This document shows positions 11,396 to 22,904 of a stretch of DNA of 64,000 nucleotides, piece after piece. The position numbers and the translations under genes were made by a program. The notes beneath the pieces are model-generated. The model was not told the DNA's origin. It did not search any database and was given only the letters and a program-made list of their open reading frames with translations. Within the stretch, counting starts at the first letter, position 1, and each line of letters starts with the position of its first letter. This DNA is from Aureobasidium sp. EXF-3400 (Eukaryota > Ascomycota > Dothideomycetes > Dothideales > Saccotheciaceae), in assembly GCA_024195585.1 (NCBI GenBank), contig SWBL01000065.1:62001-126000 (forward strand), given 5' to 3'.

Positions 11396-13884
11396 CTAAG
11401 CAGTCGAATTACCCTTGGAAATCAAAAGAGTACCAAAGACATTCGAGTTAGGAACGGCTTTGCCAACCTTGCTCTTGAGGTAACAAGACGAGCCAGAGAA
11501 TGAAGCATCAATACAACCGGGTGTTGAATCGCAAGCAGCAGCACACCCCTTGATACCGCCTTGAACATAGACCATCTTCAAGTCACCGCCTTGGTGATCA
11601 ACACCACACTCGACAAAGTACTTGGAGCCGGAGGTAGTGTTGTAGATCGTGTTGTTCCAACTGGGGCAAGACACAGTTGTTGTGAGTTGAGCATGGAGAC
11701 CGACGGGTTGAGAGATAAGGCGAGCGCCGACAGCTCCAGGCTTCGAGACTGCGGTTCCAACTGCACCCTTGAGGTAGCAGGTCGTACCGGAAAGCTGGAC
11801 ATCGATGCAGCCAGCGGTACCTTCACAAGCCATGATACAGTTGTTCAGTCTGTCGGTACCGTTCACATAGACTTGTGAGAAGACACCACCAGCGTGATCA
11901 GTACCGCACTCGATCTTGTAGGTGCTTCCGGTCGAGGGTGTGTACTCCAGGGTGTTCCATGACGGGCATGACGGAGTAGCGGTCTTGTTATACGCACTGA
12001 GACCCAGAGTATCAAGCAATAGGCCGAAATCTGGGAGTCCTTTTCCGGTGACGGGGTCCCAACCGACTGTTGCGTTCCAGGTAGCCCAAGGAATGATCGA
12101 AGAACCAGGAATTTTGGCACCAGTTTGGCCATTGACGCCATTGCAACCGGTGGAAGCACCCTGAGTGACGTCTAGGAAGCCAGATTTCAAGGAGTAGAAG
12201 AGAGGGTTGACGAAACCAAGGGCGGGTTGACCGGCCTTGAAGCGAGCATCGTTGAGCAGACCAATCATGGCAGCCCAGGCGGGAGCTGCAGCTGAAGTTC
12301 CTGAGTAGAGAGCGAGGACACCCTGGACGTTCGTTAGTACCAATTATCGGACTTGAAAGGCAATTGACTACTTACATTGGCATACACAGGCCAGTAGGGG
12401 TTACTGCTGTGGGCTGAGATATCAGGGAAACCACGTCCGCTGAAGTTGGTGAAAGGAGTGTAGTACTCCTGAACAGTTTTGCTGATGTAGGAGCCAAGGT
12501 ATGTCTCGATAGCAGCCTCCTGGTACCACGCACGTGGGAAGTAGTTACTGAAGCCACCAGTTGAACCATCCCAGGCAATTTCTGGATCGATCGATTCTGT
12601 TCCACCCACGGCCGTCACGTATGGGCAGGTACCAGGGAAAGCAGGAGTGAATTGAGGCGTCTTCTTGCCGTCATTGCTTTGGCAGGGAGCGCCGACTCCA
12701 GTATCGCCTGAGGATTCGAGGATGGTGATTCCACGAAGACCCATCATACCGATCTGGTTGCAAACATAGGTAGCATAGTCGATAGGCACAGTCTGCTCAT
12801 CATCTCCATAAGAGTTTGAAATGACTTGGGGCAGAGCCTCGTTAGGTTGAGAAAGGAGGTATGCGTAGTAGTCCAAGTAAGGTTCGTTGGAGTTATCAGC
12901 CGCAGTAGGCTCATCCAAGTTGGGTATAAAAGGGGGAGAGCCTCCAGTGATGAACTCGGTGACTGGCAGTGGGTGACCCAGACCAACAATGTTTTGCACA
13001 TCGAGGTTAGCCTCACCGATGGATGTGTACTCGGGCTCCTGGTGGTTGACACCGCCATTGATCAGAGTAACATTGAACGACTGCTCGGTAATGTTGTACT
13101 TCTGTTCATACAGGAAGAGATCGGCTTGGATAGCGGATTCGTTAAGGAAACTGCCAAAACCAATACGACTGCCACTAGATGCATCGGCGGCGTAGGTAAT
13201 GTTCAAAACTCGCTTCCAGCAATCAGGACCGAGGTAGGCAGTTCCACGAGCCGAGTGTGAGACACAGGTGGTCACACGCTTGGCCAAGTCTGATTGTGGC
13301 TCTGACTTGGGTGTACGTCTCTCGATACCAACGTTCTCCGGAAGCCTGAGAGCACTCTGAGCGTCGGTACGTCCAAAGAAGGTGGTGGGTGAAACAAAGT
13401 CGATGTGACTGGAGATCTCGTCAGGGACTGAGTACGAGAGTGTTCTCAGTTTCTCAACGCCGGTGGAATCGTCCTTGAATGTTGTGAAGTTTGCTCCAAA
13501 GACCTTGTTGGCTTCGCCGATAGTTGTCTTGATGGCGACATGCAGACCACGGTCAAGACTGTTCTCCAGTCCTGATGACTGGGCCCACGAAGTCACGGCG
13601 TCAACGGCGCCAGTAGAAGGTGCGAAGAGAGCGTTGACCTGATCGGCGGTGTAGTATTTGCCGTAGTTCGAGCTTGATGGGTCGGAAACAGATTTCAAGA
13701 GGCCCTCGAGCTGGTCGATATTCTGTTGCTTGACTGCAAGCTTCAAGGTGATTGACTGGGAGGCATCAGGTGTACCCGAGACAGACCATCCTGCTGGAAC
13801 TCCTGGCAGTTGATCACGAAGAGATGCTGCCAGGACACTAGGGACGGTCAAAGCCGCAATGGAAAGAAGGGATGCCGACAACAT
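11396..13884 (-). CDS. Secreted sedolisin (S53 tripeptidyl-peptidase type) with two PAN/Apple-like repeats
   Basis: Two exons (13884-12376, 12322-11396; 53-nt intron) encode 811 residues. The start at 13884 was preferred over the upstream in-frame ATG at 13932 because it puts the signal peptide (MLSASLLSIAALTVPSVLA) at the N-terminus. A pro-kumamolisin domain follows. The S53 catalytic set is visible: Glu and Asp in GEANLDVQ, the oxyanion Asp in SSGDTGVG and Ser in SGTSAAAP, plus the calcium-site region GWDPVTGKGLPD. Such enzymes are acid-active extracellular serine-carboxyl peptidases. After about residue 613 come two tandem 86-residue repeats (each starting SCPSWN and containing GCID and CYLK), PAN/Apple-like modules rarely seen on sedolisins. 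A TATA-like TATAAA lies about 70 bp upstream. Confidence 0.92.
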
Positions 13885-15310
13885 GTTGACCAGTACAAGA
13901 CAATCACGGCTGGATGAAGAGACTGGGAACAATTGGAGGGGTGCTGCTCTGTTTATACCTGTCTAAAGCCCCTCACGGGTAGCTGCTGAGCTCTCTCGAC
14001 CTCTCAGTAGCACTTGTGCTGTAGAGTACAAACGCCGCCTCGCGAGATAGTGGAGTACATTGGGGAAATTGCAGAACACGATACCTGCAGATAGCGTCCA
14101 GTCTACTGCAAGAACATAGATAGTGATCATGAGGGGCATGTGCTAAGAGGGTGGGCCGTAGCACGGCAAATGCTTAGACTCATGCTTAATCCTCTGATGG
14201 CCGGGCAAAATGGTGGAATACGAACTAAAGACTTGGATCCAGGGGCTTCTAGAGGAAGATCAGTACATACTCGACATGCTTCACCTGCCTATTTAGAGAG
14301 GAAAGTCGCGTCCACGAGCTTTACGGCCGCAGATCGTATACAAGCTCGTAGCCACAAGTTCGGTTAGATAGACCTAGAGTAGTATCCAAGGGATGGAGGG
14401 ATGAACTTTGTAATTTGCAGACAAGGCACGCGGGGCACACGACATATCTCGCAACCAAGAGCGATGGCAAAAGAGGAAGGTGGAAGGTGGAGGTCCGCGT
14501 GAAATACGAAGCGCGACTGGCGGCATCGGCCAAGCGCGTTCAAGCGGCCGTCCAAGAAGCTTGTTTGTCTGACAAGTTTTGATCTTCAACCGTAGATAGC
14601 GTTACGACTTTGGGCAGGCGAATTTGAGTCTATGTAGTCGGAGGGCATGCCGTCAATACCGAGTAGACAGCATTACTGCTTACGCACAAGATGCCGAGCA
14701 CCGAGTAGCCAGCTACAGCGTGACACGGAGGAGTCGTGTCCACCTCCTACCCGCATGCAGAGGTATGTCACGCGGGATGCTACTAAAATGCATACCCCGT
14801 GATTTTGGGGATATAGTAGTATCCATCGAGAAGTGATAAATTCTCGGGTTTCTTGAGGTTTACCTTTAGTCGAGAAAACATTGTGTCATTCCAAAGTGAG
14901 CACATCGATGTCGACCATCGTAAGAGAAAAAGGTCGGAAGACCTTGGGCATAGCAGGTGCTGTAACATGGATAGCACATGTGTGGCCAAAGAGCGGCATC
15001 TTATCTTTGAAAATTATACAATGCGGGATGTGGTTCATTTGGTAGATTGATCGTCAGGTACCGCCGCTTTGCTGCATACACTACACTTAATACGCTGCTA
15101 TAATAAGTCTTACTGTAGCTACAGCCCTGTGTACACGTACAGATGCAACCTTATCCATCGACTTCCTGTCAGTCGAGGTTATAAGCAAAAATGAGCCGAG
15201 GTAATCTCTCAGGCGTGCCCTTGCTACGCCGAAAGTACAGATATGATAAAGGGACCGGGAAACCATCCATGCAAGAGAAATGAAAGTGAATCGTAAAGTT
15301 CGTGATTGGA
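13885..15310. other. 1.4-kb intergenic stretch
   Basis: No gene supported on either strand. It contains the promoter of the sedolisin gene at its left and the 3' flank of the GATA-factor gene at its right. Confidence 0.4.
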
Positions 15311-17083
15311 TTAGTCGCTTAACTCGGCCATCTCTCGTTCTTTGGCCAGAAGCGCTTCCCTCATCATGGCCATCTCTTGTTCCAATCGCGCTCTTTTGTC
15401 CTGTCGTGATGGTTGGCCAGATTGTGACAAGTCTCCGACATCCATGACAGCCAGCGGAGCTTTGTATTCTTGAATCGTAGTATTGGATCTAGGTACAGGA
15501 GGCCCGGAAGAAAGTGAAGGATCTATGTTTTCAGCTTCGCTTCTGTGACTACGGTCGCTACGAGGATATGCTGGCGAAAGAGGTTGATGCGCTTGGTCCG
15601 AAGCATTGCTAATTGAAAAGGATCGTTTGCGCGAGGCTGGTGGATTTAGAGGTTGAGCGTGTTCGGGCTGTTCGGCCAATGTCGGGCGCAAAGGCTTGCC
15701 GAAGTGCGTAAAGTCGACAGCGATGGGCGCGCGGGGAAGGCGCGCGGGCTCGAAAGAAGAAGGGGGAGGAGGGATTTGGTGAGAGTGCGAGTGGTCGGCG
15801 TGCTGGTGTTGGTGTTGTTGCTGCGACTGGGGGTAGAAGGGAGGTACGGATCGTTGGACTGCCGGCTCGGGAGGAGGCGAGATTGGTTGTGTGTTGTTGA
15901 CGGAGAATGGAGCGAGGTGCTGGTCGCTAGTAGCAGGCATGACTCTGCGGCGACGCTTGATTTCCGACTTCTTCATGCCAGAGGGACGGTGGACACCGTG
16001 AAGCTTGTAGTAGAGACCTAGAGATGGGAATCAGATTTGATCAAGATTAGATAAGAATTTGTCGCGAAACATACCGCAAGCATTGCATATCGTGTGTCCG
16101 TTGTCGTCGCGTCTCCACAATGGCGTAATTGTCGTACCACAATTCTGGCAGGCCACCGTGACATTGGCCGCTGGCGCTTGGCTGGGTCCGGGGCTGTTTT
16201 GCGCATGCGGGTACGGGCTCTGGCTGGCTGCGTGTTGGCCCTGGGATTGGTTTTGTGCCCGACTGTCGTTTGCTTGTGCCAGAGCAATCTGCGCCGTCTT
16301 GCTGACCCGGTTGTTGTACGCCGGGCATCCATTGCATCCATCATGGCCTCCGGTGCCGTTGCAGCGACCTCCACCGGGGCATGTGCCATTCGATGTCGTG
16401 TCGGTGACATATGTAGCTCCTCCAAGTTGTTTAGCTGATGCCGAGGGTGATGAACTCTTTCTGTTGCCTGAAGCAGTCGTCTGTTGGTCTTGTTGCTGCT
16501 GCTGGCCTGCTGGCGATGCTTGGGCTCCACGTTTTAGGTTGACTGGTCGCATCTGGTTTCGAGCCTTGAGATAGAGCCCGCAGGCGTTGCATATCGTGTC
16601 GCCAGCCGGAGAGCGTCGCCATAGTGGTGTTCTTGTTGTACCACAATTACTAAGACTTGGTCAGCCGGTGAAGGTTAGATGGTGTATGGATGATAGGTAC
16701 CTGCAGACTTGACCCGCTCCGCCCATTCCAGTGTTGAAGGGTTTCCTCTGTTTGACCCATGTGAGTTCGTGGATGGACGGTAGTTGTAGGTTTTGTTGTT
16801 GCTGGTGATGTGAATGTTGTGGAGTGAGCTGTTGTTGTTGCGCCGAGAGACTGGTCTCGCTGCCGCCGTCGTCGGACAAGCGTTCGACATCACCACCGCT
16901 CCTACTGCCGCCGTCTGCTGTTGATGGAGTGGTGCGACGATCGACTGTCGGCGGCGCATGTTGGATGCCTTGTGAGTGTTCGATCAAGCGTTCGGCGAGT
17001 TCCAGTTCTTCCTTGGAGCGTTCGTTGGACAGGCGTGGGCCGGCGACAGGAGATGGCGCAAGTGTCGATGCTGGGTTGGACAT
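15311..17083 (-). CDS. sreA: Two-finger GATA factor, siderophore/iron repressor SreA type
   Basis: Three exons (17083-16701, 16649-16075, 16017-15311; introns 51 and 57 nt) encode 554 residues, close to the 549 of Aspergillus nidulans SreA. Two GATA zinc fingers are present, with cysteines 127, 130, 148, 151 and 295, 298, 316, 319. Between them is the cysteine-rich region (TCPGGGRC and GCNGC) that is diagnostic for the SreA/URBS1/SRE1 iron-responsive repressors. A basic KRRRR segment follows finger two, and the C-terminus forms a short coiled coil ([18 protein letters not shown]). The protein represses siderophore synthesis and iron uptake when iron is plentiful. Both introns interrupt the fingers, as is usual for fungal GATA genes. 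Confidence 0.93.
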
Positions 17084-18076
17084 GATCGCAGATGGACTCG
17101 ATGGTTAGACTCGTCCTGGAAAGGATGCGCAACACGTCCTTCGGAGAGAGAAGAAGGCGATGAGCGAAAGAGTGGCGCCAAGCCAGAGGTGCTCGAGGAG
17201 CGCGCGACTTGCTGCAGCCTATCTAGGTTATCGTTCCTGGGGGAAGATGGTCTTTCTTGGCGACGTGATAGCTAGCACCAGGTATACAAGTCGCTGGAAC
17301 TCTTCAACAACACGCCTCTCAAATGTTGCCTTGGTCGTTGGATGAGGTCTTGGGAACGTGTATAACCGCGTATGTCTGGTTTGCATGCGAGGCCGAGGGA
17401 GCAACTGGAGATTGAAAGTACGAGATCACGGTTGATGACAATGTCTCTGATCTCATTGGCTCATGCCACCTGAACATCTTTTGGCTCGTGATGCTGATCT
17501 GGAAGCCTTCCGACTGGCCCCCCGACTCCACTTTACCGCTTTACTTTTAGGCAATCGAACCTTCTGCGTGCTTTCGCTTGACTTGGCATTCCCGGTGACA
17601 TCGCCGCGCAACCAATTATTCTACCTTTGCCTTGGTCTCTCGTAAGTCGTAACGACACCGACGTGTGCCCGCGGCCAACCCAACCGATTTCAGCTTCTGC
17701 ATCACCTTGGAGGTGCCCTCGGGCCGGCAGACCTTCCACGCAAGCGAGCATTTTATCAATCTCATCAGTGCTTCCCGCAATGCTCAGGGTCTGCTGTATG
17801 GTATTGTTCATCCTATACACCGTGCTGAACGGCCACTGTACCCTTTGCAGAGACTGTCGGTCTGTCATAATGTGTGGTTATGGAAATGCACATGCCTTTA
17901 ATACATGGGAAGCACCCACTAATAGTCGTGAAAACGTCGGCTCTCTCTAGACTTGTCTACCATCTGGAAGTTACTATGCCTTTTGATAGCGTTTAATCCG
18001 TAGAAGGTCGTAGGAGGGAGACAGGAGATACAGACTTATGCCCTACTCCCTGTCCTTCTCCTACAAAGACGAGATA
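17084..18076. other. Promoter of the GATA factor and gene-free DNA
   Basis: No gene is supported. The right part of this 1-kb stretch runs into a dispersed repeat that starts near 18040. Confidence 0.4.
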
Positions 18077-18240
18077 CTATTAAAAGGCGTAATAACTTCT
18101 GAAAATTAGGCGAACCCATAGAGAGTCGACGATATTGCGACTCTCAGTGGAAGCGCTTCGGTTCTCGGAAGCATTATGCATTTCTATAGCTGTCTCTGTA
18201 ACATAGGTAGTTTTGCACACGGGGAGGTGATCTGTCACAA
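18040..18240 (+). repeat. Dispersed MITE-like repeat, copy R1
   Basis: Arms CTATTAAAAGGCGT (18077-18090) and ATGCATTTCTATAG (18177-18190) are imperfect inverted repeats spanning 114 bp, the same span as in copy R3 at 54282-54395. Flanks on both sides also match (a TTCTCCTACAAAG-like block on the left, a GCACACGGGGAGGT-like block on the right). The copy lies just beyond the 3' end of the 2-dehydropantoate 2-reductase gene. Confidence 0.5.
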
Positions 18241-18361
18241 TTGTGATTATGAAGATGCATAATCGTGATGTTCGCGAATCAACAGTGTGAGTGACAGACT
18301 TTGTTGATGTATCCCGCGTGGGTATTGAATATATTCCATCGCCAAATCGACGAGTAATCAA

Positions 18362-19483
18362 CTACTCGGCGACGAAAGTGCCCTTTGGTGGGATGGTCAC
18401 CTTGCCCCTAGCTTCCTTGGTTCGCCATTGAATTGCCTGAAGAAGATGGTAGAGCACCTGCAATGTCGGCATCGGAACTCCTAGAGCAGTACCTACCCTT
18501 AGTGGTTCTCCTACAATGTTCTCAAACTCGGTGAAGTTGCCCTGAGATGGTCAGCTCCTATTCAAGTAATCTCTTTGCATTACGCACCTTTCTGATATCT
18601 CCAAGCATGCTGGGAGGAAGATACATAGTCAATGGATCAATGTTGATCATGAAATCGCAGACGTCCGGAGGAAGATTGACGCCTACTGCCTTCGCTGCAG
18701 CTCTGATCTCTTCCATGGCGGGTTTGACCAATCCATCGATGGCTCCATCTGCAAGTCGGATACGACCAGTGTCAAGCCCAGTAAGAGCACAGATGGAGTT
18801 CAAGCAAGCGTTGTACACCAACTTTCGCCATCTTGCAAAGTTGACGTCCAGTTGCAGCCCACAATCCGTCTTTCCACCAGCCGAATAGATACGGACAAAG
18901 TCCCTTGCTGCAGCTTCCTCATCCTCTGCGGATAGATTGGCGTTGTGGAATGGTCCGATCAGTACTCGATCGTTATCATCGTGCTCGATCACACCAGGTT
19001 CAGTCTCGTGAGATCCGATCATGCTTACACCCGAGAGAACGATGTTGTTGGGGAATGCCTCGAATACCGGCTTCTCAATGTTGAGTCCATTTTGGATAAG
19101 TACAATCACAGTACGTCCAGGCTGTACAGCGGGAGCAATGAGGTCGGTCAGAGCAGGTGGACAATCTGGCTGATTCTTTGTTGTGCAGACGATGTAGTCG
19201 AATTGCTTCTCCGAAGCCTTTGGTACATGATCCACGACTGGAGACTTTAGTGCCCTTGACCTTCAATTGGGGATCTTTCAGACTAACCCTCGGTTGGTCG
19301 CCATCCTTTTAGTGTGCCATGATCACAAGATGCAATTTCGAAGCCTCTCTCTTTGACAGCCTTGTAGTTTGAACGTAACACGGCTGTTACTTCTGCGTGA
19401 CCACCAACTTCGAGATTCAGTGCTGCGATCGTGCCGACTCCACCACTACCGAAAAGAAGAACCTTTGATTTGTCGGTGTGCAT
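18362..19483 (-). CDS. 2-dehydropantoate 2-reductase (ketopantoate reductase)
   Basis: Three exons (19483-19288, 19237-18588, 18541-18362; introns 50 and 46 nt) encode 341 residues. The N-terminus has the Rossmann nucleotide motif FGSGGVGTIAA. The ketopantoate reductase C-terminal domain carries WRKLVYNACLNS with its catalytic lysine, and the oxyacid segment GNFTEFEN comes from exon 3. The enzyme reduces 2-dehydropantoate to pantoate with NADPH in pantothenate/CoA synthesis, although fungal genomes hold several paralogs that may act on other oxo acids. The first-intron acceptor at 19238-19239 was chosen because nearer AGs break the frame. It is divergent from a Zn2Cys6 regulator gene, which could share the promoter. 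Confidence 0.88.
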
Positions 19484-20094
19484 TTTGGACTATGAAAGAT
19501 GAGTCGTAGTCTTTGTTTTGCAATTGAAGGTGAATGTGTTGTGTGAGGACAACTATCTATATCTAGCTCGAGTAACGTCAAGAGGAGTGGTGTTAGATAT
19601 CCCTATCACGGCCAACATGATTTCCCAAAAAGAGCAAGTGTTGGCCGAGGAAAGAGGAGACGACTGCCCGGTCATCTGAGAGAAGCCTTTCGCCGACAAG
19701 GAGGACAGGGGAGATTTCTAACACGCCGATTTGTCCGAAGACGCCGATGTGACAAGGAGAAAAGCCAACTTCAGCCTTGACCTCTTGCGCAAACTCAACT
19801 GAGAACGCAGTGCTGACGCTATAGAACGTCTTGCTCCCAAAACCTGCCCGCATCTGTTCCGTAAAGAGCTTGCTGTGTTCTCCGATCATGTCCCTGGCCG
19901 TCGGTTTTCGACTTCCAATTTGCCGTTGAGTGTGTTTTCCCCCGAAGCACCACACTTTTACTCCGAGTAGCAGTTCACCGGTATGAGCAAAACGACAGGT
20001 CTTCGGCCTTCGTGGCCTCGCATATTTTCCTATCTGGTGACTCGGTCTTGCCTTCTTCTTTCTGTGACTTTCACAGCAGATCAATAGAAAAGCA
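19484..20094. other. Divergent promoter region
   Basis: A 611-bp region separates the starts of the reductase (minus) and the Zn2Cys6 gene (plus). No other gene is supported; the long minus-strand open frame across it overlaps the zinc-cluster exon antisense and is a shadow. Confidence 0.5.
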
Positions 20095-22259
20095 ATGAGT
20101 CCACGATCAAACGCGTGTTCCACCTGCCGTTCGCGCAAGGTCAAGTGTGATAGGACCCTACCAAAATGCTCGGCCTGCAGGCGACTAAACCTCGACTGTG
20201 TACAACAAGGCGCCGTCCAAGGACTAATATGGCTTGACCCCGGGGTGCCTAACAAAACGACATCTCGGAAATGCAGCACAGAGTCGCCGGAGAGAGAAAT
20301 GGGTCTTCGTAGGAAACCACTCTTCTCGGGTAAGTCTGAAAAACAACTATGCTTCTAGCCAGACCTAACCAAATTCCAGATCGCGAGCGTATTGCAGAAT
20401 GCTCCCGGATGACAAGACAAATCTCAGAGCATCAGGTTGAAGGTCTTCTTTTGCAACTTGATACTCAGGCCGAAACACTGGATTACGATGCGCCACTTAA
20501 CCATGGACCTTTTGGAGTCTTCTCTTTGCACAGGCCGAAGTCGCCATCGCTCACACCTTCATCGCCAGCTGTACCTGAACCTGAAGCTTTGCCGATCATC
20601 AACTCGCTTCCCGAGGATGACTGGTATGGCATCGACTTTATGAACATGGAGCAACCTTCGCATGACTTCCAACCTGTCATGACCAAGAGCCCTCTTCCTC
20701 TATCATGGGCTACCTCATCACCCATGCTCAACTTTGGCGATGGCATGGACGAAGCTTTCAACATGAATTTCAGTGGAGCCGAGGACCCTTCCAGTATCAC
20801 CGATTTGACTCGATTCTTCCCTCTCAGCCCACGTCTGCCTACGCCTGTTACTTTGACTTTTTCCCAGGACGTTGCGGGAATGGCACCTGGAGTTATGCGC
20901 ACCTTACTAGATCACTACCAAACCTCAATGATGGGCTGCTTTACCCCGTTACATCATGAGAAGCCCCCATGGAAAATCCTGCATCTACCTTGTGCGATTT
21001 CAGCTTACGGGGAGTTGTCTCTACTTGGAGACTCGAACAATGCCAAGATGACATTGCTATTCGCGGTCTTGGCCATGAGTGCCTTCAACCTGAAGCACTT
21101 ACAGACCGACCCGTCAGAGGCTGACAACTGGCAGTCCATTGCTGAATCATACCGTGAAAAGGCAAAGGCACGTCTGAAGCTTTGCCTTCGCGAGCAGAGC
21201 GAGGAGCAGAAAAAGTCAAAGTACAAGGAGGTCTTGATGGCCCTGACAAGCATGGTAACAGTCTGTGTGGTCAGTGGACAGATGCAAGAAGCAAGATGCT
21301 ACCTTCTGGACGCCGAACGATTCATCTACATGCAGAGCATGAAGAAGCCTAAGCAATCGAGGAAAGTCAACATGCTCCACAGTATCTACCTCTACCTACG
21401 GATCATTGAGGAAAGCACATTCACTCCAGTTGAGGACAACCAATCTTACCTGGCGGATCACTCATACGCCATGACAAGCGAGACATCAAGTTCGATCTGT
21501 CGCTACCCTTCCCTGTGGACTGATCGTGTGAAACTGGGCTCGGATCTGGACTTCCACGACATGGAAGCTCGGTTGGTTCAATTCCCGAGCGACCAAGACG
21601 AACCGACTATGTTCGAGCAGATCTATGGCATTCCCGAGTCACTCTTCCGCTTGATTTCGCACGCCACCCACCTCGCTGATGAGGTTCGTCGAAGCCGCTC
21701 CGTCTACCCTGGTGGCATGTCCCAGGACCTCGCTCAACGAGCCAAAATCATCGAGGCCAAGATTTGTGACTGGAAGAATCCGTACAAGCTATTGGCCGAG
21801 AGGCAGACTCTGATTGTTTATGGACCAGCAGAAAGATCCGCCAAGATCGAAGTGCGAACGGACCTACTTTACAACTTTCTGGAGGCGATGCATTGCGCAC
21901 TGATAATTTACTTCTACCGCCGAGTAAGGGATACGAATGCAAATGCCTTGCAACATTATGTCAGCAAAACGATCCATCATCTTTTGGAGCACGAAAAGAA
22001 GAAGAACATGTACGGCGACACATCTGCGTATGTCGCTTGGCCTGGTTTCATCGCCGCTTGCGAGGCCTTGGACCCCGTTCAGCGCGAGCAAATTTCTGCT
22101 TTCATGGTCAGAGCTGGTCAACAGTCTGGCGTAGGCAGTCTCTTTGTGGCCGCTGATGTAGCCACAAAGGTGTGGGCTGCAAGAGATGACACAGGCTCTC
22201 TTGATGTGTCGTGGAGTGATATCTTGGCTACCAGCAAGAATGGATTGATTGTTACATGA
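20095..22259 (+). CDS. Zn2Cys6 transcription factor with Fungal_trans_2 (DUF3468) domain
   Basis: Two exons (20095-20329, 20380-22259; 50-nt intron) encode 704 residues. The zinc cluster lies at the N-terminus (Cys 8, 11, 18, 25, 28, 35; CRSRKVKCDRTLPKCSAC). The C-terminal half, from about residue 270, matches the Fungal_trans_2 type: a short HYQT-x-FTPL block followed by PW.ILHLPCA and a helix with AERFIYMQS, as in ARG81/ARCA-like regulators. It is a nuclear DNA-binding regulator. Its target is unknown, and the divergent ketopantoate reductase is the obvious candidate by position only. Confidence 0.85.
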
Positions 22260-22424
22260 ACGAGATGGGACATGGGAAGGGATTAATGACTGATGATGGC
22301 TTACGATGTTACGAATTTTACCAAAAGCTGCAATACCTAATTATGAACGTTTTTATCTTACCTCTCTTAATTTCTTATTCCATACAGCCTCCCTATGTGC
22401 TAGAGTCTGTAACTGAGTACGCTT

Positions 22425-22620
22425 CTCTAACGAAGGTCTAGAGCGAGGCCCTCACTGTACAAAAAAAAAAGGTATAATGGTTTCCAGAGTTGTGTCAAAA
22501 AGAGCCCAGGATTTGTTATTTCTCGATGGATGATATCCTGTTTCTTAAGAGTATTGTGCATTTCTATAGCTGTATGCATTGCATGCGTTTGCACATGGAG
22601 AGGTCTGTCTACAAAATCGG
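22425..22620 (+). repeat. Dispersed MITE-like repeat, copy R2
   Basis: Matches copy R3 near 54250-54430 over about 190 bp. The right arm GTGCATTTCTATAG is at 22556-22569; the left arm at 22455 is broken by a run of ten A. The left flank TTCTCTAACGAAGGTC corresponds to TTCTCTTACGAAGGTC in R3. It lies shortly downstream of the Zn2Cys6 gene that ends at 22259; the remainder of 22260-22904 is gene-free and holds the promoter of the next gene. Confidence 0.55.
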
Positions 22621-22904
22621 AATTTGATTTAACAGTGACGATCATGCCATGGAGATACCGGCGTTGATGTGCGGGCTCTGACGGACCATGACGCATTGTA
22701 TTTTTATTACCCCACACCTCGAGCTCTCGATTCTACCCGGGTGGTTCCTCGGTGGAGCTGTCTCGTGCTGGATCAACGATTGGGCCGTCGAAGGGAATGA
22801 TGCGTTTGCCCGTTACTAATTATTCTCTGTGCTCCAAACCAATCTCAACTCCCTCCTTCTTCCGCTACACAACTCATACTCAGTTCATCAGATACAATTC
22901 CACA

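Noticed and set aside
18077..18361. Minus-strand frame sharing TAIEMHN with 22427-22717
   Set aside because: The shared peptide comes from the dispersed repeat R1/R2; the frames differ around it and R3 has a stop, so it is not coding.
19593..20279. 228-codon minus-strand open frame
   Set aside because: It is antisense to the Zn2Cys6 exon and the divergent promoter; the plus-strand zinc cluster is clearly the real gene.
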